A stretch of DNA of 64,000 nucleotides from Trichuris trichiura (Eukaryota; Nematoda; Enoplea; Trichinellida; Trichuridae): positions 4,104,001-4,168,000 of the forward strand of contig JBAJFE010000042.1 of the NCBI GenBank assembly GCA_037903355.1, written 5' to 3'. A program made the translations under genes and the position numbers. Positions 11,270 through 20,176 of the stretch are shown in pieces; position 1 is the first letter of the stretch, and every line of letters starts with the position of its first letter. The notes beneath the pieces are model-generated. The model ran no database searches. It was not told the origin of the DNA and worked only from the letters and a program-made list of their open reading frames with translations.

Positions 11270-12440
11270 TGAGGGTGTCTACTCGCCAGCGTCAGGTTTC
11301 GATAAATGGATAGAAGGTTGAAGGAAACTAACTCTACACGCAACAGCCCAGTTCGCATGCCTAGGATCTGAGCAGTTGTACTGTAAGCTAGTGAGGTCCA
11401 TCTACGGTTTAAAACAGAGCAGTGGATGTTAGAATCAGTGCCTCACGAAGTCAGAGTTCAATTGAATTGGTACAATTGAACTATGCATATACAAGTTGAC
11501 GCTTGAAAAAGGTCGTGCAAATGTGTCCATTTATATGCATGACATATTCATCATGTCCCAAAATGAAAGGATAAGGAAAACGTTAAACGAAATGTTGAGC
11601 GCATGTTTCAAATGCAAGTTCATAGGAAAGCTTTCCTGAATGCTCGGTGTGAAACTCAGTCACTCAAAAATCAGAGCGTCACTAAATCGCAAGAAGCTTA
11701 CATTGAACGACTGCTTCAACGATTTCGCACGGAAAAAGCTAACCACATAGCGATTCCAATGGAAACAATGCTGAACTCCCAAGAAAAAAAGGCGACGCAG
11801 AAGGCCCGAAAGCATTTCCCTTCGAGAGCTGGTGGGGGCCTGCTCTACCTATCCCAGAGGATGAAACCAGACATCGCCTTTTGATTCGGAAAATTATCAC
11901 AATATAGTTCGAACTACACGCATCACCATTGAAATGCAGGAAAGAGGATACTACGATACTTGAACGCCACTATACGAGCTGGTGTCGCATATAAAAAGGA
12001 AAGTGAGCCCATAAGCGCAATTGCTGACTGTAACTAGGCTTCATGTATCGAAGACAGGAGTATCACCGACTACGTCATAACTTTTCGTGGCGCAAGCATT
12101 ATGTTGTGCAGCAGGAAGCAGAATTCTATTGCTTTGAGTACAATAAAAGCTGAGTACATTGCACGGAGCGATTGTACGAGAGAGCTGACTTCAACGAAGC
12201 AGCTTAATGAGTGGTTGGATTTCAACCAATGGGTATCCATGTTGATACCTGTAATACCGCTAATGGGCGACAGCCAAACGGCAATAACCCACGGGAATAA
12301 CTATGTGATAAAGCGCAGACGAAACACATCAGAGACGAGGCCTCCGACGGAATGATTAACATATATTACGTTCGAAGCAGCGACGTTGCTGACATTCTTA
12401 CAGTCACTGATCAGCCGTCAACGTCTCATTTCCAGTGAAC
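11270..12440 (+). pseudogene. Copia (Ty1-like) pol relic, RT C-terminus and RNase H
   Basis: Across several frameshifts and stops the plus strand reads typical copia C-terminal motifs: SQEAYIERLLQRF, IAIPMETMLNS, GGLLYLSQRMKPDIAF, then ILRYLNATI, GYVITFRGA, LCSRKQNSIALSTIKAEYIA and the DSQTAI segment, ending near IYYVRSSDVADILT. No LTRs were found at either side. It is an old fragment. Confidence 0.8.
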
Positions 12441-13178
12441 GGATAGTCGGTACTGGCAGAGTGACTATCTGAAAATGACATCTCTCCAAGGGGTTGCATG
12501 TTGGAAAGCCCTACGGTGCCCACTCCCATTCACACAGTGCCCACCTATTCTTAATCGGTTGCGTTACTGTGGCTTTTTACCTTCATGTTGTTTGCGTACG
12601 TACATTAGAGTTGTCATTTGCGTTCCAGTCTCTACAGTTTTGCAGAGTGGAAAATCTTTTAGGAAGGCGGGAAGTTTTGTTTAGTCACCTTTTATTGCTT
12701 TGCAGTAGAGGGGACAATTTTAAATCTGTCTATCAGCTTTCCTGAATCTATTTCAGCTGACGTCCGTTTCTTTTAACGTCCGTACGTCGCTGCCTATGGT
12801 AGCAAACCTGTCAGGCAGCTTTACTGTCAACTTTCTTGTTACATGAGATATAAGAAAAAGATGTAAGAAAGCTAAGCCAGAAGGAAAATTCATATTCAAC
12901 CTTATCTGCATCCAAAAGCTCGCCAGCTTTCATCTTGGTAAGTCGACGAATACCTTCTTCGTCCAGCTCTAATTGTAGCTTGTCATCTCACTGTTGTATT
13001 GATTATAGAAGCTTTATCAACACCTCCGAACTAGCCTGCCTTTCCTGCCAGAAGCATTATAAAGACAAAGTCTGTCTCATAGCTAGGATAAAGTTTTAAT
13101 GACCCATCATTCAGCAGCTGCTGTTCTCAGGTATAATGAAATGGGGAAGCACAAAACGCAACATCGAAGAAATATGGG
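12441..13178. other. No gene recognised
   Basis: Open frames at 12475-12745 lack family resemblance. This is the left flank of the outer LTR element; its last five bases, ATGGG (13174-13178), are that element's target duplication. Confidence 0.3.
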
Positions 13179-13298
13179 TGTATAGAGCACGGACCAAGAC
13201 ACCGAAGAGACCACCAGAACGCCGAATGATACTTGATTGACTTGCAGTACTGTCTACCATCTGATTCGCAGGAACCGTTCAAAACATCGTTTGCTACA
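13179..13298 (-). repeat. 3' LTR of the outer gypsy element
   Basis: Starts TGTATAGAGCACGGACCAAG and ends CATCGTTTGCTACA on the plus strand. It aligns along its length with 23077-23197. Flanked on the left by ATGGG. Confidence 0.85.
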
Positions 13299-13299
13299 T

Positions 13300-13588
13300 T
13301 ACTCCCTCCCTAGATGCAACGAGTGAGACAGGAGGCCACTGGAAGACAACTTGTCGGTCAGGGGGCAAGGGTGTATTCTGAGCATCGTTGAGCAGGAAGG
13401 CGGGCTTGGTTCGGAGCCGATCGATTGCGACCGTCAGCGGAGAACTGCCTGCGTCAACGGTGAACGTCTTGTCGGTACGGCGGAGAACGCGGTACGGGCC
13501 TGCGTATGGAGACGCTAACGCCGTAGAAAATCTGATGAAAATGTGTGAGCAGTCTTTGAGTGCTTCGCTGCAAAAAATGGAATGATTG
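13300..13588 (-). pseudogene. Outer gypsy integrase C-terminal segment
   Basis: The minus strand encodes GPYRVLRRTDKTFTVD and IDRLRTKPAFL, the chromodomain-less integrase tail common in metazoan gypsy elements, ending at a stop just inside the 3' LTR. It is cut at 13588 by the inner LTR insertion. The upstream integrase core is not found on the other side of that insertion. Confidence 0.7.
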
Positions 13589-13780
13589 TGTAATTTCACG
13601 CAGCCCCAACTATGGCTCGAATTCGGCACTTCACACACGTTGACGATACAACTTTACTACGAAAGAGTACATATACCGGACTTGGATACACGACTATGGC
13701 TGAGAAAGTGCACTCTCCCTTGCGCTGGGTGAGGTGACGTATATATATACAGGTCCTCGTTCAGCAACAGCTGGCTTGCT
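13589..13780 (-). repeat. 3' LTR of inner element 1
   Basis: Plus-strand start TGTAATTTCACGC, shared through TACAGGTCCTCGTTCAGC and GGCTTGCTT. Partner copy at 18049. Confidence 0.8.
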
Positions 13781-14272
13781 TGACGTTTTTATTACTTGGA
13801 CCATCTGCCCGGGGTGCCACTGCTTTACTTTTGCCGGCGCCCGGGTGGTCTCGCCAGTCTGCACATCTGGCTGCAGGGAGCGCCGCTGGAGCTCACCATC
13901 TGGCCAGATCGAAGTCGCCTTTTGTCGGCAGCATCCGGGTGGTCTAAGCAGGCTGCACATTTGGTCGAGGATGTCGCTGTTCAGTCACACTCCCCCTGAT
14001 CTTCTAATCAACACTGGTGGCGAGAACCGCTACTTCGAAGTCGCGTAGTGCGTCTGGGGCACGGCTCGTCAGCCGAGTCTTGCGCTGACGTTACTGCGGC
14101 ATCTAAGGTCGTTGCAGCCGTCCTCGTGGACTCTCTTTCTTCCCCGCAAACTTTGACCATGGCTTCTGCAGCCACTGGTGACGTCTCAGCTTCGGGCGCT
14201 CCCATGAGCATGCTTTGCGCTTCTCTATTCGGTCTCATGTGCGCTTCGTTCATCTCTAGAGCAATCTGTGCA

Positions 14273-15628
14273 TCACCAGCGTTTCTGTTTCCCGTGTCGC
14301 TTTCTGTTGCCACTAGACTTCTTGGCGCGGAGCAGTCCTGGAGATGACATCGTCGGTGACGGCGTCTTCTTGCTGAAGGACGGACGGAGCGCTACTTGGA
14401 CTTGCTCCCTGCTCTGCTCTGCGTCGAACGATTCTGCCTGCCTTGGTTCTTTGATGTTACTGAATACGATCATCCCGGGGCCCGTCGCTTGCCCTGTAAT
14501 GAGAGCGATGGGCTCACCGTCGTCATAAGCGTCAGATGACAGATTCGTTGGAGGATTAGGTCCTGAGCCACGTCGCCGGATGTCGCGGACATGGCGGTGG
14601 ATCCCGTTAACGTTTACCGCCTGCTCAGAGATCAGTCCGGTGACAATACCGCTCTCATAACGATCGTCGCATCTTCCTCCGCGTGGTTTCACCCAGACGG
14701 ATTGGCCAATTCTATATGGGCAGTTACCATTTTCTTCAGTGGAACTGAATGTCATCTCATTCCGATTCCACACTGTATATCGATAGATGGCATTGGCGGG
14801 AGCCGTAGCCGGAGTGCGGTCATCTCGCGGCATAAGGTTATATCGATAGACCGCTTCCCGCACTGAGCATCCCGTTCTAGCGGCAATCACCTTAACTGTT
14901 CGATGACACCGTTCCGTGATATCATTCCCACTTGGTGCGTAGGCACATCTGAAACGGAGACACCTGCCCCACCGTTCTGCTAGCGTGGCAACCTCACGGC
15001 TCTGAAATGCCGTATCATTATCGGCTAACAACTCATTTGGAACACCGCGCTCCAAAAAAATCGACTCTAGCTGATGGGCGATCTCCGCACCGGTGCGTCG
15101 GCAAAGACGGCGCCAGATAGAAAAGCGTGAGGGCCCACAATCAGTTAACGTCAGGTAAAGTTCTCTGCCATAGTGTGCAACATCAATTCCGACCCTCTGC
15201 CACACTGTGGGCACCTCCAGAACCCCATGTCGCCATTTAACTGGAGCTGGGTCTATGGACTGGCAGATGTCGCAGGTGCTTATAACGCGACTAACGTCAC
15301 GTTTGGTTATCGTGGGGTCACGGCGGCGGGAGAAGTACAGCGTGCGTCGCACTCCCGGGTGTCCTGAAGCATGATGTACTTCTGCAATCAGCTGCTCAAG
15401 TAGTGTATCATCGGCTGTAGCGCGCACCTCTTCTCCGATGGGCTCCGCGGAAGCCAGCCACTGCTTTGGCACCCTGGTTAGACGGTCGGCTTTATTCTCG
15501 GATGGTCGGACCAAGGTGACCGTTACTGCCAAGTCGTACTCCTTAATCAGCGCCAGCACTGTTTCTATTCGACGTCGGATAAGCATTTCATTCGCCGCCT
15601 TAGTCCGCAGACGAGCCCGGCCTGACAA
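14273..15628 (-). CDS. Inner element 1: RNase H end and integrase
   Basis: The integrase joins element cDNA to host DNA. The frame shows a zinc-binding HHCC module (HHASGHPGVRR, then STCDICQ), followed by the DDE core: Asp in IDVAHYG, Asp in LLADNDTAF and Glu in DITERCHRTVK. The spacing between the second Asp and the Glu is about 35 residues, as expected. A basic tail follows. The start is really a continuation from the RNase H domain upstream, separated by stops, so the protein could only be made by read-through or from an intact relative. Confidence 0.85.
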   Translation of the reverse strand: MSGRARLRTKAANEMLIRRRIETVLALIKEYDLAVTVTLVRPSENKADRLTRVPKQWLASAEPIGEEVRATADDTLLEQLIAEVHHASGHPGVRRTLYFSRRRDPTITKRDVSRVISTCDICQSIDPAPVKWRHGVLEVPTVWQRVGIDVAHYGRELYLTLTDCGPSRFSIWRRLCRRTGAEIAHQLESIFLERGVPNELLADNDTAFQSREVATLAERWGRCLRFRCAYAPSGNDITERCHRTVKVIAARTGCSVREAVYRYNLMPRDDRTPATAPANAIYRYTVWNRNEMTFSSTEENGNCPYRIGQSVWVKPRGGRCDDRYESGIVTGLISEQAVNVNGIHRHVRDIRRRGSGPNPPTNLSSDAYDDGEPIALITGQATGPGMIVFSNIKEPRQAESFDAEQSREQVQVALRPSFSKKTPSPTMSSPGLLRAKKSSGNRKRHGKQKRW

Positions 15629-15691
15629 TGCATCTTCTATCCATCAGTGCACTGTAGCGGAATCAGTCATGAGTTCTATTTCCTTCATCCT

Positions 15692-15940
15692 TCAGGCGAT
15701 CGCAAGGTTGAGCCCCTTAATCACTGCGTCTAATTCTGCCATATTGATATGGCGCGCCTCATCAGGTCGTAGCCATGCTCCGTCTTCTATTATGGAGCCA
15801 CCTACTTCTAATGCAACGCCTAACGCCAACATACTGGCATCAACCCATAACCTGACTTGGCTGCCTGAGACATCCCAGCGACCGCGCACTGGGCCGTTCT
15901 TCTTTAGCTCATTGGCGATCTCGGCAAGGTAGTTCCGCAT
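15692..15940 (-). pseudogene. Inner element 1: RNase H segment
   Basis: Contains the catalytic Asp in LWVDASMLALGVAL and Glu in INMAELDAVIKG. The next expected Asp lies in MTDSATVH, just beyond the stop at its 3' end. It is bounded on both sides by in-frame stops, so the pol reading frame of this copy is broken here. Confidence 0.75.
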
Positions 15941-16021
15941 CCGTTCGTCGCAGATGGGCTCATCCCACCGTGACGTTGCACGGTTGGCTTCTCTCTTGAC
16001 GAATGCAGTGGCTATTCGTAG

Positions 16022-17299
16022 TCAGCTGCCCACTGGGTAGTGCCCTATTAATTCGCCACAGTAAGCAAACACTGACCGCTTAGTCAGCCTTCTGGGAGGG
16101 TCTCTGATGTCAGTGCCTCTCGTCCACTGAAGCGTGTCACGCTCCCCCCAAACTGCCAAACCCAAAACTCGCGCGCCTTCTGATACCTTTTCTGGGGATT
16201 TACATTCCAGTCCGTACCGGGAGAGATGTTTTCTCACAGCGTGCGCACTGACGATTGTCTCGTCAACAAGAATGTCATCGAGATAGGCTGATGTGCCTTT
16301 ACTGACGTCAGAAGCAAGAGAGAGCACTAGCCCTACTATGGCTTTCATAATGGTCGGGGCAACATTCAGGCCAAACCTGAGCCGGGTGAGGCAATATCTA
16401 CGCCCTCGAAACATGACGGTTTGATATGGCCATAGCGATTTCTCGACGCGCACCTGCAGGTACGCCTTCTTTAAGTCCAACATTGCGACATGCGCGCCGC
16501 GTTGGCGCCATTCACGGAGCTTTACAGCACACACGTCGCTCTTTGCTGTGAACGTATCAATGTAGGTGTTTAGCTCCCGGAAATCGAGTGCTGGCCGAAC
16601 TTTCTCCTTACTGCGTTGCACCACAGCCATGAGTGGTATCAATCCTTTGGCGGACCCAAGGTCCCGTTCATCGTATGGGATCAGCCATCCATTCCGTACC
16701 CATGTTTCCAATTCCTCTTCGTAAGACGCCTTGACAGAGGAGGCCGGCGGATATTCTTCTATCCTATTGTGCAGGACCTCTGGTGCATTGCCGCCGGCCC
16801 ATTTCCATGCGGTCGTCCATGAACGCGTAGCGGGCTCATAAGTTACAACGAAGTCTTTTTCTTCGACGCGGAGTCCCGCTTCCGCGGCTGCGCATATCTC
16901 TGCAGCGGGTGGATTAAATCGCACATGGCCGTCGCGATCTAGCAATAGTTCTCCGAGGAGTCGTATACCTTGCATACCAAGGATAAGGTCAAATACTAGT
17001 AGTTTCTGGTCGCATACTAGTACGTCAACAACCACCTCAGAGACGTCGGCTGTTTCCAGTCTGGCGTGACATATTCCCACACATTGTAGTTCGCCTCCGC
17101 TAATTGACTTCACGCTGACGGGCTGTTCCTTCCATCTTCTGCAGCAAGGGGCGTAGATGACACACCGTGTACATCCACTGTCTACCAGCGTGCGGCGAGA
17201 TACCCCATCCACGCGCATCCACACTATTGGCAGCGCCTCAGTCATCGACGGGAGGAAGCTGGCGCCGAATCTTCCTCCCAGCGCCCGTATCCCGAGCAT
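16022..17299 (-). CDS. Inner element 1: protease and reverse transcriptase
   Basis: An aspartic protease motif, LVDSGCTRC, lies near the N terminus (about residue 35). The RT follows: VRPALDFRELNTY, LDLKKAYLQV (first catalytic Asp), then the active-site box YLDDILV with both Asp residues intact. The frame overlaps the end of gag by about 58 nt, the usual arrangement for a frameshift-expressed gag-pol. It ends in the RT thumb and RNase H tether at a stop. Confidence 0.85.
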   Translation of the reverse strand: MLGIRALGGRFGASFLPSMTEALPIVWMRVDGVSRRTLVDSGCTRCVIYAPCCRRWKEQPVSVKSISGGELQCVGICHARLETADVSEVVVDVLVCDQKLLVFDLILGMQGIRLLGELLLDRDGHVRFNPPAAEICAAAEAGLRVEEKDFVVTYEPATRSWTTAWKWAGGNAPEVLHNRIEEYPPASSVKASYEEELETWVRNGWLIPYDERDLGSAKGLIPLMAVVQRSKEKVRPALDFRELNTYIDTFTAKSDVCAVKLREWRQRGAHVAMLDLKKAYLQVRVEKSLWPYQTVMFRGRRYCLTRLRFGLNVAPTIMKAIVGLVLSLASDVSKGTSAYLDDILVDETIVSAHAVRKHLSRYGLECKSPEKVSEGARVLGLAVWGERDTLQWTRGTDIRDPPRRLTKRSVFAYCGELIGHYPVGS

Positions 17300-18009
17300 G
17301 GGTTTCCAGCTCTGCTAGCTTTGCGCCGACCTGATCCACGCCCATGTCTCCAAGCCTGACGTTCGTCGTTCCGCTGAGGTCTTCCCCCCTCTCTATGTCG
17401 TGTGGGGCACTCTCTTGCAAAGTGATTTATCCCCCCGGATGCATAACAACGCCTATCGGTACCTGGGCTCCGTGCGACGGAAGTCGAGTTGCCTGCCGCG
17501 GTGACCAATTCGCTCAATCCACTGCAGCCGGATGGTCCTCGTGCCAGCATCGCCCTGGCGCGCGTCAGCAGTTCGTCCAGCGTGAGGCTTTTCATGCGGG
17601 CCCCGGTCCGCATCGACTCCTGGATTGGCTCTGGTAAGCCGTCTACGAATGCGCTTGCCAATGCTGTCTCTGATACACCGCCAGCTAGCTGCGCCAATCG
17701 ACGCAGTCCAGCTAAAAAGGCATCCGGCGTTTCGCCATCCCGTAGCCTTCGCACTTTAAATTCTTGGAAAGCCATAAACGGGTCTGGAGCAAAGGCGGCA
17801 AGCAGCCGTTCTTTAACCTTCTCAAGATTGCTCTGCTCTTCAGTCGGCATCTGATCATAAACGTCAAACGCTGCGCCGGTTAACTTCACACCGATTACCC
17901 GAACCGTGTCTGTCACTCCGCATAACTTACATGTAGACTCAACCTTCCGTAACCATTCTGCCGCCGAAAGGGACGACCCATCGAACTCCGGGATAATCCA
18001 GTAGTTCAT
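17242..18009 (-). CDS. Inner element 1: Gag with one altered zinc knuckle
   Basis: The first ATG after the 5' LTR is at 18009. The protein of about 256 residues has a capsid-like helical region (EFDGSSLSAAEWLRKVE to ARAMLARG) and one CCHC-type knuckle in which the second Cys is Ser: CYASGGINHFAREC. The C terminus is basic. Gag packages the element RNA; the altered knuckle could weaken this copy. Confidence 0.8.
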   Translation of the reverse strand: MNYWIIPEFDGSSLSAAEWLRKVESTCKLCGVTDTVRVIGVKLTGAAFDVYDQMPTEEQSNLEKVKERLLAAFAPDPFMAFQEFKVRRLRDGETPDAFLAGLRRLAQLAGGVSETALASAFVDGLPEPIQESMRTGARMKSLTLDELLTRARAMLARGPSGCSGLSELVTAAGNSTSVARSPGTDRRCYASGGINHFARECPTRHREGGRPQRNDERQAWRHGRGSGRRKASRAGNPCSGYGRWEEDSAPASSRR

Positions 18010-18048
18010 TGGGGCAACCGTCTGCTCCACAACAAAGCCTCGATAGCT

Positions 18049-18239
18049 TGTAATTTCACGCAGCCCCAACTATGGCTCGAATTCGGCACTTCACACACGT
18101 TGACGATACAACTTTACTACGAAAGAGTACATATACCGGACTTGGATACACGACTATGGCTGAGAAAGTGCACTCTCTCTTGCGATGCGTGAGGTAACGT
18201 ATGTATACAGGTCCTCGTTCAGCGACATCTGGCTTGCTT
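18049..18239 (-). repeat. 5' LTR of inner element 1
   Basis: Pairs with 13589-13780. On the minus strand the primer-binding region would begin at about 18048. Confidence 0.8.
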
Positions 18240-18600
18240 CGCGGCCTTCAACGGAGGAGAGGAAGTGTTTCATCGCGGTATAAACTGCGAACAGTTTGCT
18301 GCCGAAGGTACTGTAACGCTTCTGACGTTCTTGCAGTCTCCTGAAAAAGAACTGTTGTGTCTTAGCTTAACTGCTGACAACACACTCTGAGACACTCTAA
18401 TAACCGTTTATTGAGTATAAAATATCATGCAGAGTAAAGACGTTGGAGATGAGAAAACTAGACAGAGACTGCCAGACGGGATGAACAATCCTCATAAATA
18501 CCTACAAGGGGAGGTGAGTGGGTCGGCTCTTTCACAAGATTAATAGAAACCGAGTCAGGCATGCAAAGAAGATTAATGGAGCGGTCATGACCGCTGGGTG
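18240..18600 (-). repeat. LTR-like fragment of a further element
   Basis: The segment from about 18352 to 18536 has TG..CA ends (TGTTGTGTCTTAGC on the left, CTTTCACA on the right). Read on the minus strand it carries a TATA-like word before CTCAATAAACG, the order expected in an LTR. No second copy and no target duplication were found. It separates inner element 1 from older gypsy pieces. Confidence 0.4.
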
Positions 18601-19040
18601 CATTCATTTGCGTAAGGAATCCTTGCAGGTGTGAAGTGATGAGGCTAATGTACGTGCCAGGAAATAAGGCGGCGGTATCTTCAAATACACAACACCCCTT
18701 TTCTCTAGCAGAAATAACTATCGAGATATATTCGCGAAAACTGTTCCTCCTTCCAAGTTATACAATAGATTATTAACCGCCGGGATAGGATATGGGTTAT
18801 CATGCAGGGCAGTGCTGATCGTAACCTTGTAATCGCCGCAAAAGTCGAACTTCGCCACTCGACTTGATGACAGGAACAATCGACGTAGACCACCTCAGAT
18901 TGCTGATAGGCTCAATGACACCTTCTTCCAGCAGTCGGTCGATCTCGTCTTCGATGCGTGGGAATCCTTGCAGGTGTGAAGCGATGAGGCTAATGTGCGT
19001 ATCAGGAACTAAGGCGGCGGTATCTTCAAATACACAACAA
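18600..19040 (-). pseudogene. Reverse transcriptase fragment of another gypsy element, with a local duplication
   Basis: The minus strand from about 18965 reads DEEIDRLLEEGVIEPI, LRWSTSIVPVIK, then CGDYKVTI and DNPYPIPAVNNLL, the start of a gypsy RT. About 80 bp upstream of it, including TTGCAGGTGTGAA and AAGGCGGCGGTATCTTCAAA, occur twice (18610-18693 and 18955-19040). The second copy ends exactly where the outer element's RNase H resumes. Confidence 0.65.
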
Positions 19041-19710
19041 GAACGCTAGCGGTTTCCAGGTGGCCTTGACGCGCTGTTGGAGGACTGCACCTATGCGTTG
19101 GTCATAAGCGTCGACCATTAACGTTAATGGTGCGGTCGGCTCAGGATGCTCGAGCAAGGTGGCTCGGGCTAACGCAGACTTTGCTTGTTCGAATGCGGTA
19201 ATTGCCTGTTGTCCATGTGATGCTGCTCCGCGTTTTTGTGACCAGTTCGTCCAATGGCTTGAGAGTAATCGCTAAGTTGGGGAGAAAGCGTCGGTAAAAG
19301 TTTATCATTCCAAGAAACTGACGAAGTTGCTTGAGCGTCGTCGGTTTGTGAAAATGTTGTATTGCGTCAACCTTTCCGGGTGACGGTTTGATGCCGTTGG
19401 AATCAACAAGGTGACCTAGGAAGACGAGCGACTTGGCGCTGAGAACACATTTGTCTGGGTTAACCTTGAGTCCAAACTTGCGCTAGGCGGTCGAAAAGTT
19501 TTGTCAGCAATTGCAAGTGTTCCTGTTCTGAGGGACTGGCAACAGGAATGTCGTCGACGTACGCAAAGCAGTCGTCGATTCCGCGCAACACCTGGTCGAT
19601 AAAGCGCTGGAACGTTTGAGCTGCGTTTCTGAGACCGACGGGCATCATCGTGAACTCGTACAAACCGAATGGCGTAGTGACCGCCGTTTTCGGTATGCTT
19701 TGCTGTCACA
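19041..19710 (-). pseudogene. Outer gypsy RT (second half) and RNase H
   Basis: After a single frameshift the minus strand reads TAVTTPFGLYEFTM, GLRNAAQTFQRFIDQVLRG, the active site YVDDIPVAS, then LVFLGHLVDSNGIKPSP, LRQFLGMINFYRRFLPN and the RNase H motif LMVDAYDQRIGAVLQQ. It continues the RT begun at 23076-22797; the two halves were separated by the insertion of inner element 2 at the sequence CTGG. Confidence 0.8.
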
Positions 19711-19799
19711 CTGGTGTAACACAGCGCAGAGGAAGTCCGTTTATTCGCCAAGTCACAGTACAACAACTCCCAGGCGCGCACAGCCCTCTCACCCTCGCA

Positions 19800-19936
19800 C
19801 ACCGAGTAATTTTTCTCCGCCTTGCGAAACACGCGGCTAGCATAAGCTACCACTCTTCCGTGCTGTTCCAGTATAACCGATGGCTTCTCCACTGGCGTCG
19901 GTGAATAAGTCGAAGGTTTCCTTAACATTCGGCAAC
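19800..19936 (-). pseudogene. Inner element 2: truncated RNase H joined to LTR
   Basis: The minus strand reads FDLFTDASGEAIG (first catalytic Asp) and, after a 1-nt shift, VVAYASRVFRKAEKNYSVC EGE. At that point, about 19785-19803, the sequence becomes LTR. The RNase H codons (GTGTGCGAGGGTGA) and the LTR (GTGTGAGGGTGAGAGG) share nearly the same letters at the join. Confidence 0.7.
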
Positions 19937-19941
19937 GTAAG

Positions 19942-20171
19942 TGTCAGGTATCAAACCTCACGACAGGGGGAATCTACACACTGTCAGGTATCAAATCTCG
20001 GGACAGCCGAAATGATACACACTTTAATAATGCAAAGGAAACGAGCAACCTTCCGTCACACCGACGCAAACCGTAACCTTGTTACCCAAAAATTCTCAGG
20101 TTATATAGAGTACGTTCCTATAATCCAACAGTTTATATTTTATCGATCTATTCCGTGGCTTGTTCACGACA
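19942..20171. repeat. Solo LTR inserted in inner element 2 (230 bp)
   Basis: The insert begins TGTCAGGTATCAAA, ends TTCACGACA (TG..CA) and is flanked by the 5-bp duplication GTAAG (19937-19941 and 20172-20176). It interrupts the reading frame between RT and RNase H of inner element 2, which would otherwise be continuous. Its first 80 bp are two imperfect tandem copies of a 40-bp unit starting TGTCAGGTATCAAA. It is the youngest layer of the stack. Confidence 0.8.
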
Positions 20172-20176
20172 GTAAG

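Larger units (their letters stand above)
13589..18239 (-). mobile_element. Inner LTR retrotransposon 1 (gypsy-like), nearly complete
   Basis: Direct repeats of about 190 bp (13589-13780 and 18049-18239) begin TGTAATTTCACGCAGCCCCA on the plus strand and differ at few positions, which implies a fairly recent insertion. Between them, on the minus strand, lie gag, protease-RT, RNase H and integrase in the gypsy order. A few in-frame stops separate the pol pieces. The flanks do not show a clear target duplication, because the right flank is itself a rearranged fragment. Confidence 0.85.

Noticed and set aside
14048..15932. Plus-strand open frames opposite the integrase and RNase H of inner element 1
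   Set aside because: Shadows of GC-rich minus-strand coding sequence; the minus strand carries the catalytic motifs.
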